Assembly (NCBI GenBank): GCA_016710135.1
Contig: JADJLM010000002.1
Location: forward strand, 248,001-312,000
Direction: 5' to 3'
From: Nitrosomonas sp.
Lineage (GTDB): Bacteria; Pseudomonadota; Gammaproteobacteria; Burkholderiales; Nitrosomonadaceae
Length of the DNA stretch: 64,000 bases
The position numbers and the translations under genes were made by a program. The notes below the pieces were generated by a model, which was not told the origin of the DNA, ran no database searches, and saw only the letters and a program-made list of their open reading frames with translations. This document shows, one piece after another, positions 42,581 through 52,809 of this stretch (position 1 is its first letter; every line of letters begins with the position of its first letter).

Positions 42581-44139
42581 GCTCTTCAATTTCATGGAAA
42601 TCGAATGAGCTGTTTGTAAATCGTATCCTTGATGAACTTAAGGTGCCCATTAAACATTTAGTAACCGATTATCGCCGCCTAAAAGCAGGGGATACTTTTT
42701 TAGCTTATGCGGGGGATCGATATGATGCACGCTGCGATATCACCAAAGCGATTGCTGCAGGTGCAAATGCCGTAATCTGGGAGAAACAGCAGTTTTCATG
42801 GGATCCACAGTGGGTAATTCCAAATTGTTCAGTACTCGGTCTAAAGGAAAAGATTGGGTTGATCGCAAGTCGAGTGTGTGGAAATCCATCGCATCACATG
42901 TGGCTTGTTGGCTTTACTGGAACTAATGGAAAAACATCGTGTAGTCATTGGTATGCCCAAGCGATGACCCTATTAGGAAAAAAAACAGCAGTAATTGGAA
43001 CATTAGGTAATGGTTTTTTACATAATCTGAAATGCACTACCAATACAACGCCTGATGCTGTTTTACTACAGGAAACGCTAGCGACTTGCTTACAAGAAGA
43101 TGCACAAAATCTAGTGATTGAAGTATCTTCACATGGTCTTGTTCAAGGGCGTGTTAACGGTTGTGAGTTCGCTGTAGCGGTACTGACCAATTTATCTCGA
43201 GATCACTTGGATTACCATAAAAATATGGATGAGTACGCTGCGGCAAAAGCCAAACTATTCTTCTGGCCAAGTCTCAAATATGCGATATTAAACCTGGATG
43301 ATATCTTCGGCGTTGAACTCGTTCAACAGATTGGAAAAAAGGATCTGCAAGTTATAGGCTATGGTTTTAATCAATCAATCGATCTATGGCAAAGCCAAAG
43401 CAATCTGAGAATACTTAGCGGTAGAAATTTACAAGCTACGATTCATGGTTTGGAATTTGATGTGGAATTTGGTCATGAGAAAGCGCATATCAAGACTGAA
43501 CTGCTCAATCGATTCAACGCCAATAATTTACTAGCTGTTATCGCTTCCCTCATAGCGAGTGGCGTTAATTTGATAGATGCAGTTTCGGCAATGTTACACG
43601 TAAGAACCGTCCCGGGTAGAGTGGAAAAGTTTGGTGGGGGAGCTCAACCGACCGTGATAGTCGACTATGCACATACACCAGATGCCTTGGAAAAAGTGTT
43701 AACCGGGCTACGTGAAACATTAGTCAGCAGCCATTTAAAACAGAAATCTCATTCTAGAAAAGCAAGACTAATTTGTGTATTCGGTTGTGGTGGAGATCGA
43801 GATCGTGGTAAGAGGCTGATTGCCGGTGATATCGTAACGCGTTTGGCAGACGAAGTGATCATTACCAGTGATAATCCACGCAGTGAAGAACCTCGCGATA
43901 TTATTAATGAGATCGTGGCAGGTACTTCACAACAAAACTATATCATCGAAGAAGATCGCGCTTCTGCAATTTATCAGGCTATTCACAATGCACATAAAAA
44001 CGATATTGTGCTAATTGCTGGAAAAGGCGCCGAATCTTACCAAGAAATTAAAGGAAAACGATTGCCATTTGACGATCGTGAAGTCACACAACAAGTACTT
44101 CACGATCTAGCGAATATGAAAATGCGAGCACGCAGATGA
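42577..44139 (+). CDS. murE: UDP-MurNAc-L-Ala-D-Glu:meso-diaminopimelate ligase
   Basis: MurE adds the third residue of the peptide stem. The P-loop is FTGTNGKTSCSHWYAQA (about residues 111-127). GRVEKFGGGAQPTVIVDYAHT is the Mur ligase signature, and ITSDNPRSEEP has the DNPR motif that selects meso-diaminopimelate rather than lysine. The 520-residue length is normal. It overlaps ftsI and murF by 4 bp each. Confidence 0.96.
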   Translation: MSSSISWKSNELFVNRILDELKVPIKHLVTDYRRLKAGDTFLAYAGDRYDARCDITKAIAAGANAVIWEKQQFSWDPQWVIPNCSVLGLKEKIGLIASRVCGNPSHHMWLVGFTGTNGKTSCSHWYAQAMTLLGKKTAVIGTLGNGFLHNLKCTTNTTPDAVLLQETLATCLQEDAQNLVIEVSSHGLVQGRVNGCEFAVAVLTNLSRDHLDYHKNMDEYAAAKAKLFFWPSLKYAILNLDDIFGVELVQQIGKKDLQVIGYGFNQSIDLWQSQSNLRILSGRNLQATIHGLEFDVEFGHEKAHIKTELLNRFNANNLLAVIASLIASGVNLIDAVSAMLHVRTVPGRVEKFGGGAQPTVIVDYAHTPDALEKVLTGLRETLVSSHLKQKSHSRKARLICVFGCGGDRDRGKRLIAGDIVTRLADEVIITSDNPRSEEPRDIINEIVAGTSQQNYIIEEDRASAIYQAIHNAHKNDIVLIAGKGAESYQEIKGKRLPFDDREVTQQVLHDLANMKMRARR

Positions 44140-45520
44140 TAACTGTACAAGAAGCCGCCAGTATGCTGAATGCTCATTGGTATGGTGATAACCTCGTATT
44201 TAGTGATTTAAGTACTGACAGTCGTCAGATTAAAGCGGGTGATTTGTTTGTAGCATTATCGGGTGATCGATTCGATGGACATGATTTTATTAGTGATACG
44301 ATCGAGCGGGGTGCCGTTGCCGCTTTAGTTGCTAGAAACATCGAAAAAACCAAATTACCGCAACATTTTGGCTGGATACAAGTTGCTAATACTCGGCAAG
44401 CACTAGGGCATCTGGCGTCTCAATGGCGTGATCGGTTTTTATTGCCGTTAGTGGCTGTTACAGGAAGTAATGGCAAGACAACGGTCAAAGAAATGATCGC
44501 ATCTATTTTTGTTAAGGCCATTTTTCAACAATTAAATTCTACAAGTGATTCTCCTATTGATAAGGTACTGGCTACAATCGGTAACCTTAACAATGAAATT
44601 GGTGTTCCTCTCACATTGCTAAGACTTCGGCAACAGCATGCTTATGCGGTGATAGAAATGGGAATGAATCATGCGGGTGAAATTGCGTATTTAACGCAGC
44701 TGGCAAAACCCGATATTGCGGTGATTACCAATGCAGGAGCAGCTCATATCGAAGGATTGGGATCGGTTGAATCAGTTGCGCATGCCAAAGGGGAAATTTT
44801 CCAAGGGCTGGGCAAGTCTGGTATCGCCATCATTAATGCGGATGATGATTATGCGCAATTATGGTGCCACCTGGCAGGTAGTCGACAAATAATAAGCTTT
44901 GGGTTGAATCCAAAGGCTCAAGTTCGTGCGGATTACCGTCCTCAAGCATCGAGTAATAAGTGGATCTTAAAATTTCCAAAAGCAGAAAGCGAAGTTGAGT
45001 TACAAGTACTCGGGCAGCATAATGTAATGAATGCTTTGGCAGCAGCAGCAGTGGCGTTAGGTGCTGGTATCAATGAGCAGATTATTGTTGAAGGTTTATC
45101 AGCATTTAGCGGCGTCAAGGGTCGTATGCAGAAAAAGAGTGGGCTGCATCAAGCGACTCTGATTGATGATACCTATAATGCGAACCCTACGTCTGTTAGT
45201 GCGGCACTTTCAGTTTTAGCACATTTACCCGGAAGAAAAATACTCGTATTGGGTGATATGGGTGAGCTTGGCGTTGAGGAGCCGATCTTCATCGGAAAAT
45301 CGGCGAGGAAGCAAGCCGAGCAGGCATCGAAAAATTACTTGCGTTGGGTGAATTGAGTGCTAATGCAGCAGAAGGATTTGGAAAAGGAGCAACGCATTTT
45401 TCCAATATCGATGAGTTATTAGAAGAAGCTGAAAAATTATTGGGTCACAATGTCACAATGTTAGTTAAGGGCTCTCGCTTTATGAAAATGGAACGCGTCA
45501 TTCAGCGATTTGAAGTGTGA
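44136..45520 (+). CDS. murF: UDP-MurNAc-tripeptide:D-Ala-D-Ala ligase MurF, frameshifted
   Basis: MurF adds D-Ala-D-Ala. The first frame has AVTGSNGKTTVKEMIASIF, then IEMGMNHAGEIAYLTQ, IDDTYNANPTSVSAAL and LVLGDMGELGVEEP, after which it enters unrelated residues and stops at 45356. The expected continuation ADLHRKIGEEASRAGIEKLL to SRFMKMERVIQRFEV is in another frame and ends at TGA 45518-45520. One extra G at 45281 restores one protein of about 461 residues. MurF is essential, so this is probably a base-calling error. It lies between murE (4-bp overlap) and mraY. Confidence 0.92.
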
Positions 45521-45587
45521 CCGATTGGAACTTGTTTAACAAAGGTTAAATACGCGTGGTCGAGACTGGGATCACATAAGGATAAAA

Positions 45588-46673
45588 ATGCTGTTACTTA
45601 TTGCGCAATGGATTGCACAAGATATCCGTGCTTTTAATGTTTTCAACTATATAACATTACGAACGGTATTGGCTGTATTGACGGCATTGGTGATATCTTT
45701 TGTTATTGGACCGGCAATGATCCGTAAACTAACAGCTTACAAGATAGGGCAATCAATCCGTGAGGATGGGCCTCAGTCTCATTTGGTTAAAGCGGGTACC
45801 CCAACAATGGGCGGCGCTTTAATTTTGACGTCGATTGTCATTACTATTTTGTTATGGGCAGATTTGACGAATCGCTACATCTGGATCGTTTTGTTGACAA
45901 CATTGGGATTCGGTGTGATTGGCTGGGTAGATGATTATCGGAAAGTTGTGCATCGCAATTCTAAAGGTCTTTCGGCTGCGGCTAAATTTTTCTGGCAATC
46001 CGTAATCGCTTGCTGCGTTGCGAGTTATCTTTATTGGATTGCAGATACCCCTGAACAGACAAATATGATCGTTCCTTTTTTTAAGGAAATTGCGATTCCT
46101 CTAGGAATGGTTAGTTTTATCGTACTTACTTACCTTGTTATTGTTGGCACAAGCAATGCGGTTAATTTGACAGATGGACTGGACGGTTTGGCTATTATGC
46201 CAACTGTAATGGTCAGTGGTGCATTGGCTATTTTTGCGTATGTAACAGGACATATCGTTTTTGCAAAATATCTAGGTATTCCTTATATTCAGAATGTGGG
46301 CGAGCTTGCAGTTTTTTGTGGGGCGTTAGCCGGTGCTGGCCTGGCTTTTCTTTGGTTTAACACTTACCCAGCAGAAGTTTTTATGGGTGATGTAGGAGCG
46401 CTATCACTTGGAGCGGCTCTAGGTGTTATTACAGTCGTTGTCCGCCAAGAGATTGTTTTGATGATCATGGGAGGGGTATTTGTTGCAGAAGCTTTGTCTG
46501 TCATGCTACAGGTAGCTTTTTTTAAGTTACGAGGTAAAAGGATTTTTCGTATGGCGCCAATTCACCATCATTTTGAATTGAAGGGGTGGAAGGAAAATCA
46601 AGTTGTTGTTCGTTTTTGGATTATTACTTTGATTTTAGTTCTAATAGGACTCTCAACGCTTAAATTACGATGA
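45588..46673 (+). CDS. mraY: Phospho-N-acetylmuramoyl-pentapeptide-transferase MraY
   Basis: MraY makes lipid I from UDP-MurNAc-pentapeptide and undecaprenyl phosphate in the inner membrane. The 361-residue protein has about ten membrane helices. Catalytic motifs are GTPTMGGALIL, WVDDYRKV, NAVNLTDGLDGLA, VFMGDVGALSLG and FRMAPIHHHFELKGW. It overlaps murD by 4 bp. Confidence 0.97.
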   Translation: MLLLIAQWIAQDIRAFNVFNYITLRTVLAVLTALVISFVIGPAMIRKLTAYKIGQSIREDGPQSHLVKAGTPTMGGALILTSIVITILLWADLTNRYIWIVLLTTLGFGVIGWVDDYRKVVHRNSKGLSAAAKFFWQSVIACCVASYLYWIADTPEQTNMIVPFFKEIAIPLGMVSFIVLTYLVIVGTSNAVNLTDGLDGLAIMPTVMVSGALAIFAYVTGHIVFAKYLGIPYIQNVGELAVFCGALAGAGLAFLWFNTYPAEVFMGDVGALSLGAALGVITVVVRQEIVLMIMGGVFVAEALSVMLQVAFFKLRGKRIFRMAPIHHHFELKGWKENQVVVRFWIITLILVLIGLSTLKLR

Positions 46674-48085
46674 TTTTCCATAAAAAGAAGGTTCTGGTTC
46701 TAGGAGCAGGTGAAACAGGAATCTCCATGGTCAAATGGCTTTCATATTTAGGGGCGCACTTGTCGCTTGCCGACAGTCGACCTAATCCCCCTAGTCAAAG
46801 CCTCCTGGATGATTTCGTCCCACCCCAAAAAAGATTTCTTGGTCATTTTGATTTTAAACTACTCGAGAATGTTGATGCAATTGCAATTAGCCCTGGAGTT
46901 CCGTTAGCAGAGCCCCTTGTGCAGGAGGCTGTCAAACGTAACATCCCTGTATTCGGCGATATTGAACTATTTGCTCTGGCACTTGACCAACTCAAGCAAT
47001 CAAGGCCAACGATCCTTGCCATTACAGGTTCCAATGGAAAAACAACTGTAACGAGTATGGTTGGTGATATGGTGAGAACCGCTTGATGGGATGTGGAGGT
47101 TGCTGGAAACATTGGACCTGCCGTATTAAATGTCTTACTAGATCGATTTTCTACCAGAGAATTACCACAATGCTGGGTGCTTGAATTATCCAGTTTTCAA
47201 CTTGAAACCACCCAAACACTTTTTCCTGATAGTGCAGTTGTACTGAACATTAGCGAAGACCATCTTGATCGTTATGCTGGATTGGAAGAGTACGGTGCAG
47301 CAAAAGCGAGAATTTTTATTAGCAATGCTGATAGCACGCAAATTCTTAATCGGGATGACCCAAACGTGCTAGCAATGGCATTGCCTGATAGAAAACAAAT
47401 AACTTTCGGTTTGAGTAAACCAAGTCATAGCATTGATTTTGGTCTACTAGAATCTGACTCTGCTGTGTGGTTAGTTGAAGGGGGAAGAAAGCTTTTGAAA
47501 GCAAGTGAGTTGAAAATTCCGGGTATGCATAATGTGGCTAATGCGCTGGCCGCATTGGCGCTGTGTCGCTCGATGGAACTGCCCTTTGAACCTTTAATCG
47601 AAGCTTTACTGAAATTTAAAGGATTGCCTCATCGGATGCAGAAAGTTGCAACTCTACAAGGAGTGGATTATTACGATGACTCTAAAAGTACCAATGTAGG
47701 TTCTGCCATCGCGGCATTAAATGGTATGAGAGGTAACATTGTATTGATCGCGGGGGGAGATGGGAAGGGGCAGGATTTTTCTCCATTAGTCGAACCCATT
47801 AAACAATATGTTCGTGCACTTGTACTACTGGGGCGCGACGCAGAAAAAATAAGTCATGCCATCAAAGGAGCTGCTAAACCGATTCATCATGTTTCTACGA
47901 TGGAAGATGCAGTGCAGTTGAGCTTTTTATTGGCTGAACCGGGTGATATGGTTTTGCTTTCTCCAGCTTGTGCGAGCCTTGATATGTTTAGGAATTATAT
48001 TCATCGGGCTGAGGTTTTTACTGCGGCTGTTAAAGACTTAGAAAGTAAAAGTACTTCATTAGTTGAAAGTAACTCTGGCCTATGA
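46670..48085 (+). CDS. murD: UDP-MurNAc-L-Ala:D-glutamate ligase MurD, in-frame TGA
   Basis: MurD adds D-glutamate. The N-terminal domain has VLGAGETGISMVKWL, and the P-loop is ITGSNGKTTVTSMV. The frame then reads VRTA, a TGA at 47084-47086, and WDVEVAGNIGPAVLN in the same frame. The E. coli protein has Gly at this place (AAGVNVGVGGNIG), so GGA read as TGA explains the stop. The C-terminal part has SSFQLETTQTLFPD, YDDSKSTNVGS and LIAGGDGKGQDFSPL. The intact length would be 471 residues. MurD is essential; a single-base error is more likely than recoding. Confidence 0.92.
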
Positions 48086-49242
48086 TTACTCAACCTACGA
48101 TTAATCGACAAAAATTTGTAGCCACATCAGATTATTATCTGATTGGATCAGTATTAGCACTGATAAGCCTCGGCTTAATTATGATTTACTCAGCATCCAT
48201 TGCAATTGCTGAATCAGAGTACGGAGAAGCAGGTTCTTTTCATTATTTAACTAGACATGCCAGCTATATCATCATCGGCCTGATATTTGGCTCTATTGTA
48301 TTTCAAATTCCTACCCGGATGTGGCGTACCTTTGTTCCTTATTTGTTTTTAAGCGGAATAATCTTGCTCATTTTAGTATTAATCCCTGGAATTGGGCGTG
48401 AAGTTAATGGGAGCCAACGGTGGATATCGCTCGTGGTCGTCAATTTTCAGCCGTCAGAACTCATGAAACTATTGATGATTCTTTATGTGTCGGATTATGT
48501 AGTGCGCAAATCCCTATATCTAAATGATCTTCGGAGGGGTTTTTTGCCTTTATGGCTTGTTATCGGGATAGTAAGTGTTTTGTTATTGCGCGAGCCTGAT
48601 TATGGCGCTTTTGTCGTCATCACGTCAATCGCAGTAGTTATCATGTTCCTCGGGGGAATGAGCTTAAGGCTATTTGCTGGATTGGCAAGTGTTTTATTAA
48701 TTGGTTTGGTGCTGCTGGTTTTATTTGAACCCTATCGGATGGATCGAATCATTGCTTTTATGGATCCTTGGGCTGATCCATTTGGGAAAGGTTATCAATT
48801 AAGCCATGCATTAATTGCTTTTGGTCGAGGAGAATGGTTTGGCGTTGGATTGGGTGGAAGCGTAGAGAAACTTTTTTATTTGCCTGAAGCACATACGGAC
48901 TTTTTGCTTGCGGTGTTTGCTGAGGAATTAGGTTTTGTCGGCGTAATGGTTGTAATGTTGTTATTTGCTTGCTTGCTGATAAGGGCTTATCAAATTGGAC
49001 GTTTAGCAGCCTCACTGGAAAATTATTTTTCAGCCTTGGTAGCGCAAGGAATAGGGATTTGGCTCGGGCTTCAAGCGCTAATCAATATGGGAGTCAATAT
49101 GGGAGTATTGCCTACGAAAGGATTAACACTCCCATTGATGAGCTTTGGTGGAAGTAGCATTGTAGTGAGCTGTATCGCCTTAGCGATTTTGTTGCGTATA
49201 GATCGCGAGAATCGACAAAGAATTAGAGGAATAGCGATATGA
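48082..49242 (+). CDS. ftsW: Septal peptidoglycan glycosyltransferase FtsW
   Basis: FtsW is the SEDS-family glycosyltransferase that works with FtsI. The 386-residue protein has about ten membrane helices and the family signatures GREVNGSQRWI, NFQPSELMKLLMILYVSDYV, LLREPDYGAFVVI, GVGLGGSVEKLFYLPEAHTD and NMGVLPTKGLTLPLMSFGGS. It overlaps murD by 4 bp. Confidence 0.96.
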   Translation: MITQPTINRQKFVATSDYYLIGSVLALISLGLIMIYSASIAIAESEYGEAGSFHYLTRHASYIIIGLIFGSIVFQIPTRMWRTFVPYLFLSGIILLILVLIPGIGREVNGSQRWISLVVVNFQPSELMKLLMILYVSDYVVRKSLYLNDLRRGFLPLWLVIGIVSVLLLREPDYGAFVVITSIAVVIMFLGGMSLRLFAGLASVLLIGLVLLVLFEPYRMDRIIAFMDPWADPFGKGYQLSHALIAFGRGEWFGVGLGGSVEKLFYLPEAHTDFLLAVFAEELGFVGVMVVMLLFACLLIRAYQIGRLAASLENYFSALVAQGIGIWLGLQALINMGVNMGVLPTKGLTLPLMSFGGSSIVVSCIALAILLRIDRENRQRIRGIAI

Positions 49243-49276
49243 CTGAGTCGAAACGTATTTTTTGTTGGCACTCAAC

Positions 49277-50365
49277 GTGAGACATACACTGTTGGTTATG
49301 GCTGGCGGTACCGGAGGGCATGTGTTTCCCGGTATAGCAGTGGCCGATTATATGCGCTCACTTGGGTGGAGGGTTGTGTGGCTAGGTACACAAAGTGGAA
49401 TGGAAGCAGTGCTAGTGTCTAGATATGGTTATCCCATGGAATATATTAATTTCTCTGGTATTAGAAGAAAAAGCATAATGGATTGGTTGCTATTACCAGG
49501 CAAGTTGCTACTCGCTTTCTGGCAAAGTATCAAAATACTAAAACGTATTCAACCAAATATTGTACTGGGAATGGGAGGTTATCCTGCATTTCCCGGTGGA
49601 TTAATGGCAATTCTCTTGAATAAACCCCTAGTCATTCATGAACAGAATGCGATTGCTGGATTATCGAATAAAGTCCTTGCCAGAGTGGCTGATAAAATCT
49701 TATTAGGTTTTCCTGGTACATTTCCTCAAGAAGATAATCGCGTTATTGTTACTGGAAATCCGGTGCGAAGTGAAATTGCAAGCTTACCTTTGCCTGAGCA
49801 ACGATTCTTAAATCGAACGGGTCCTATCAAGATTTTGGTAATTGGAGGCAGTTTAGGGGCGAGTGTACTAAATAAAGTAGTACCCCAGGCGCTTGGTCTC
49901 ATCCCTGAGGATAGGCGTCCGGTTGTTAAGCATCAAGCAGGTAAGAAACATATCGATGAACTGAAAGAAAATTATCGTGAACAAGGTGTCGAGGGACAAT
50001 TAATCGATTTTATTGATGATATGGCAACCAGCTATGCGGAGTGTGATTTGGTAATTTGTCGAGCCGGTGCACTAACGATTAGCGAATTAGCCACAGTTGG
50101 TGTTGCAAGTATCTTAGTACCCTTTCCTTATGCAGTTGATGATCACCAAACGGCTAATGCCGGCTATCTTTCTAAGCCAGGTGCGGCAGTGTTGCTACCG
50201 CAATATGAGCTAACCCCCGATAATCTAGCAAAAATAATAATGGAATTGACTCGCGCACAGTTGCTCGTCATGGCCAAACTTGCGCGTAACCTGGCAAGTT
50301 TGGATGCTGCAAACCAAGTCGCTCAAATATGTATTGCAATGGAGAAATCAAACAATGAAGCATAA
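49277..50365 (+). CDS. murG: UDP-GlcNAc:lipid I N-acetylglucosaminyltransferase MurG
   Basis: MurG adds GlcNAc to lipid I to make lipid II. The protein begins RHTLLVMAGGTGGHVFPG and has GMEAVLVSRYGYPME, HEQNAIAGLSNKVLA, IGGSLGASVLN and the UDP-GlcNAc site CRAGALTISELATVG. GTG 49277 gives the usual 14-residue lead before GGTGGH; the TTG at 49262 would be longer and has no ribosome-binding site. The stop overlaps the murC start by 11 bp. Confidence 0.94.
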   Translation: MRHTLLVMAGGTGGHVFPGIAVADYMRSLGWRVVWLGTQSGMEAVLVSRYGYPMEYINFSGIRRKSIMDWLLLPGKLLLAFWQSIKILKRIQPNIVLGMGGYPAFPGGLMAILLNKPLVIHEQNAIAGLSNKVLARVADKILLGFPGTFPQEDNRVIVTGNPVRSEIASLPLPEQRFLNRTGPIKILVIGGSLGASVLNKVVPQALGLIPEDRRPVVKHQAGKKHIDELKENYREQGVEGQLIDFIDDMATSYAECDLVICRAGALTISELATVGVASILVPFPYAVDDHQTANAGYLSKPGAAVLLPQYELTPDNLAKIIMELTRAQLLVMAKLARNLASLDAANQVAQICIAMEKSNNEA

Positions 50366-51770
50366 GGTTAAATCTGTTCATTTTGTTGGAATTGGTGGTG
50401 CCGGCATGGGCGGTATTGCAGAAGTGTTGATTAATTTAGGTTATAAAGTAAGTGGCTCGGACTTAATGGAAAATATGACAACCGAGCGTTTGAAAAATTT
50501 AGGCGCTTTGATTTACTTTGGGCACGCTAAGGGCAATATAGTTAATGCTGATGTAGTTGTAACTTCCACGGCTGTTAAACCAGACAACCCGGAAATTATA
50601 GCAGCACGTGAGCGCCATATTCCGGTTGTACCGCGAGCGATGATGCTTGCAGAGCTGCTGCGTTTGCGGCAAGGGATAGCTATCGCAGGGACACATGGAA
50701 AAACAACGACCACGAGCCTAGTTGCAAGTATTTTAGCAGAAGCTGGATTTGATCCTACCTTCGTTATAGGTGGAAAGTTAGAAGCGGCAGGCAGTCACGC
50801 TAAATTAGGTAGTGGTGAATTTATTGTTGTAGAAGCTGACGAATCTGACGCATCGTTTTTATACCTGCAACCGATTTTAGCGGTTGTGACGAATATCGAT
50901 GCGGATCATATGTCAACGTATGGACATGATTTTGCAAGACTCAAGCAAACTTTTGTAGAGTTTGTTGAACATCTTCCTTTTTATGGCATGGCCGTGCTAT
51001 GTGTTGATGACCAACATATTCGTGAAATTCTTCCAAATGTGACGAAACCAATTACGACGTATGGCTTATCGCAAGATGCACAAGTTAGTGCTTCATGTAT
51101 TGAGCACGACAATGGAAGAATGCATTTCCGGGCAAGAATTGGTGTTAATGGAACAGCACGCGAGCTTGATATTATGCTGAATTTGCCCGGCCTTCATAAT
51201 GTGCTGAATGCGCTTGCAGCAATTACCGTCGCTAATGAGATCGGTGTACCTGATACTGCCATAGTTCGTGCACTCGCAACTTTTGGTGGAGTTGAACGGC
51301 GATTTCAACGTTATGGCGATATTAAGATTCCGGGTAAAGGAAGTTTTACTTTAATTGATGACTATGGTCATCATCCTGCTGAAATCGCTGCAACAATTTC
51401 GGCGGCTCGAGGTGCTTTTCCGGAAAGGCGACTCATATTGGTATTTCAACCACATCGCTATACACGGACACGTGATGTGTTTGAGGATTTTGTGAAAGTG
51501 CTATCCACAGTTGACGTATTGCTGCTCACCGAAGTTTATGCAGCAGGGGAAGAGCCAATTATTGCTGCAGACAGTAGGTCATTGGCTAGAGCAATACGTG
51601 TTTTAGGGAAATTAGAACCTATCTATGTGGAGACACCGGATGAATTACCCAATGTAATTCATGGAATCGTTGAGAATGGAGACGTTGTTCTTGTTATGGG
51701 AGCTGGTTCAATTGGAAAAGTTGCGACATGGGTGTCGCAAGCTTCAAAAAAGTTGGTTGCGATTGGATAA
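50355..51770 (+). CDS. murC: UDP-N-acetylmuramate:L-alanine ligase MurC
   Basis: MurC adds the first L-alanine of the stem. The protein begins MKHKVKSVHFVGIGGAGMGG. The P-loop is AIAGTHGKTTTTSLVAS, and LIDDYGHHPAEIAATISA plus FQPHRYTRT are family motifs. ATG 50355 is chosen because GGAG lies upstream and the longer frame to 50280 only overlaps murG. About 471 residues, the normal length. Confidence 0.96.
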   Translation: MKHKVKSVHFVGIGGAGMGGIAEVLINLGYKVSGSDLMENMTTERLKNLGALIYFGHAKGNIVNADVVVTSTAVKPDNPEIIAARERHIPVVPRAMMLAELLRLRQGIAIAGTHGKTTTTSLVASILAEAGFDPTFVIGGKLEAAGSHAKLGSGEFIVVEADESDASFLYLQPILAVVTNIDADHMSTYGHDFARLKQTFVEFVEHLPFYGMAVLCVDDQHIREILPNVTKPITTYGLSQDAQVSASCIEHDNGRMHFRARIGVNGTARELDIMLNLPGLHNVLNALAAITVANEIGVPDTAIVRALATFGGVERRFQRYGDIKIPGKGSFTLIDDYGHHPAEIAATISAARGAFPERRLILVFQPHRYTRTRDVFEDFVKVLSTVDVLLLTEVYAAGEEPIIAADSRSLARAIRVLGKLEPIYVETPDELPNVIHGIVENGDVVLVMGAGSIGKVATWVSQASKKLVAIG

Positions 51771-51813
51771 TCGAGGGATAAATCTTTCTTAGTATTTTGG
51801 TAAGAGAATTTAT

Positions 51814-52809
51814 ATGCGATTTAGTATGGTGACTATGAATTCATTTGATTTTGACAATATGACAGATCAGAGTATTGTCGATTTAGGCCAACTGAGAGGT
51901 CAGCTGAGAATTAATGAGTCAATGAAAAAGCATGTTTCATGGCGGGCAGGCGGTGCCGCAAGGTATTTCTATATTCCCCATGATTGCGATGACTTATCCC
52001 GATTTTTGTCGTTGCTCCCAAGAGAAATATCGGTATATATGATTGGCCTAGGAAGTAATTTGCTGGTCCGGGATGGCGGATTTAATGGAGTAATTGTGGG
52101 GCTACACGCAAGATTGAATGATTTGTTTATTAATCATATGAATCGTGTTGAGGGGAAAGTTTTCGCTGGAGCCGGTGTACCTTGTGCTAAGTTGGCAAGA
52201 TTTGCTAGTGGAATTAATCTAGTGGGATCAGAGTTTTTAGTAGGAATTCCGGGAACGGTGGGAGGAGCACTCGCTATGAATGCTGGCTGCCATGGCAGTG
52301 AAACTTGGAATATCGTCGAACGTGTGCAAATTATTGAGCGCTCAGGTAATACCATGGAAAGAAATGCTGATGGTTATCGGATCGGATATCGTTCGGTGGT
52401 CAGGGTAGCGGGCCCTAATAACCAGGGTGATGGAGAGTGGTTTGTTGGTGCCTGGTTTAGATTGCCTAAGGGAGACGGCAACGTTTCTAAACAGAAAATT
52501 AAGCAACTATTAACGACACGAATTGCAACTCAACCCCTTAATTACCCTAATGCGGGTTCTGTTTTTCGAAATCCAGCAGGAGATTATGCAGCACGATTGA
52601 TCGAATGCTCCAATCTTAAAGGATTACGGATAGGTGGTGCGATGGTGTCCACTAAACACGCTAATTTCATTATCAATACGGGAAATGCGACGGCTGCTGA
52701 TATTGAGGCGATTATTACTGAGGTTCATCACCGCGTTAGAGAACAGACTGGTGTTAGTTTGATTCAGGAAGTTAGGATCATTGGTAATACTAAGGCGATA
52801 ACTCAATGA
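51814..52809 (+). CDS. murB: UDP-N-acetylenolpyruvoylglucosamine reductase MurB
   Basis: MurB reduces UDP-GlcNAc-enolpyruvate to UDP-MurNAc with NADPH and FAD. The FAD-binding motifs are VSWRAGGAARYFYIP, YMIGLGSNLLVRDGGF and LVGIPGTVGGALAMNAG. NYPNAGSVFRNPAG holds the active-site Ser, and STKHANFIINTGNA follows. It is 331 residues; the first 20 or so are not conserved, so a later start (MNSFDF or MTDQS) is possible. It overlaps ddl by 4 bp. Confidence 0.95.
   Translation: MRFSMVTMNSFDFDNMTDQSIVDLGQLRGQLRINESMKKHVSWRAGGAARYFYIPHDCDDLSRFLSLLPREISVYMIGLGSNLLVRDGGFNGVIVGLHARLNDLFINHMNRVEGKVFAGAGVPCAKLARFASGINLVGSEFLVGIPGTVGGALAMNAGCHGSETWNIVERVQIIERSGNTMERNADGYRIGYRSVVRVAGPNNQGDGEWFVGAWFRLPKGDGNVSKQKIKQLLTTRIATQPLNYPNAGSVFRNPAGDYAARLIECSNLKGLRIGGAMVSTKHANFIINTGNATAADIEAIITEVHHRVREQTGVSLIQEVRIIGNTKAITQ

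Noticed and set aside
47084..47086. Selenocysteine or programmed read-through at the murD TGA.
   Set aside because: The position is a Gly in homologues, no selenocysteine-insertion hairpin is evident just downstream, and several other single-base problems exist in the same sequence.
49239..49290. A frameshift at the murG start (T6 instead of T7) that would join ATG 49239 to the murG frame.
   Set aside because: The GTG at 49277 already gives an N-terminus of normal length; the extended form would be unusually long.
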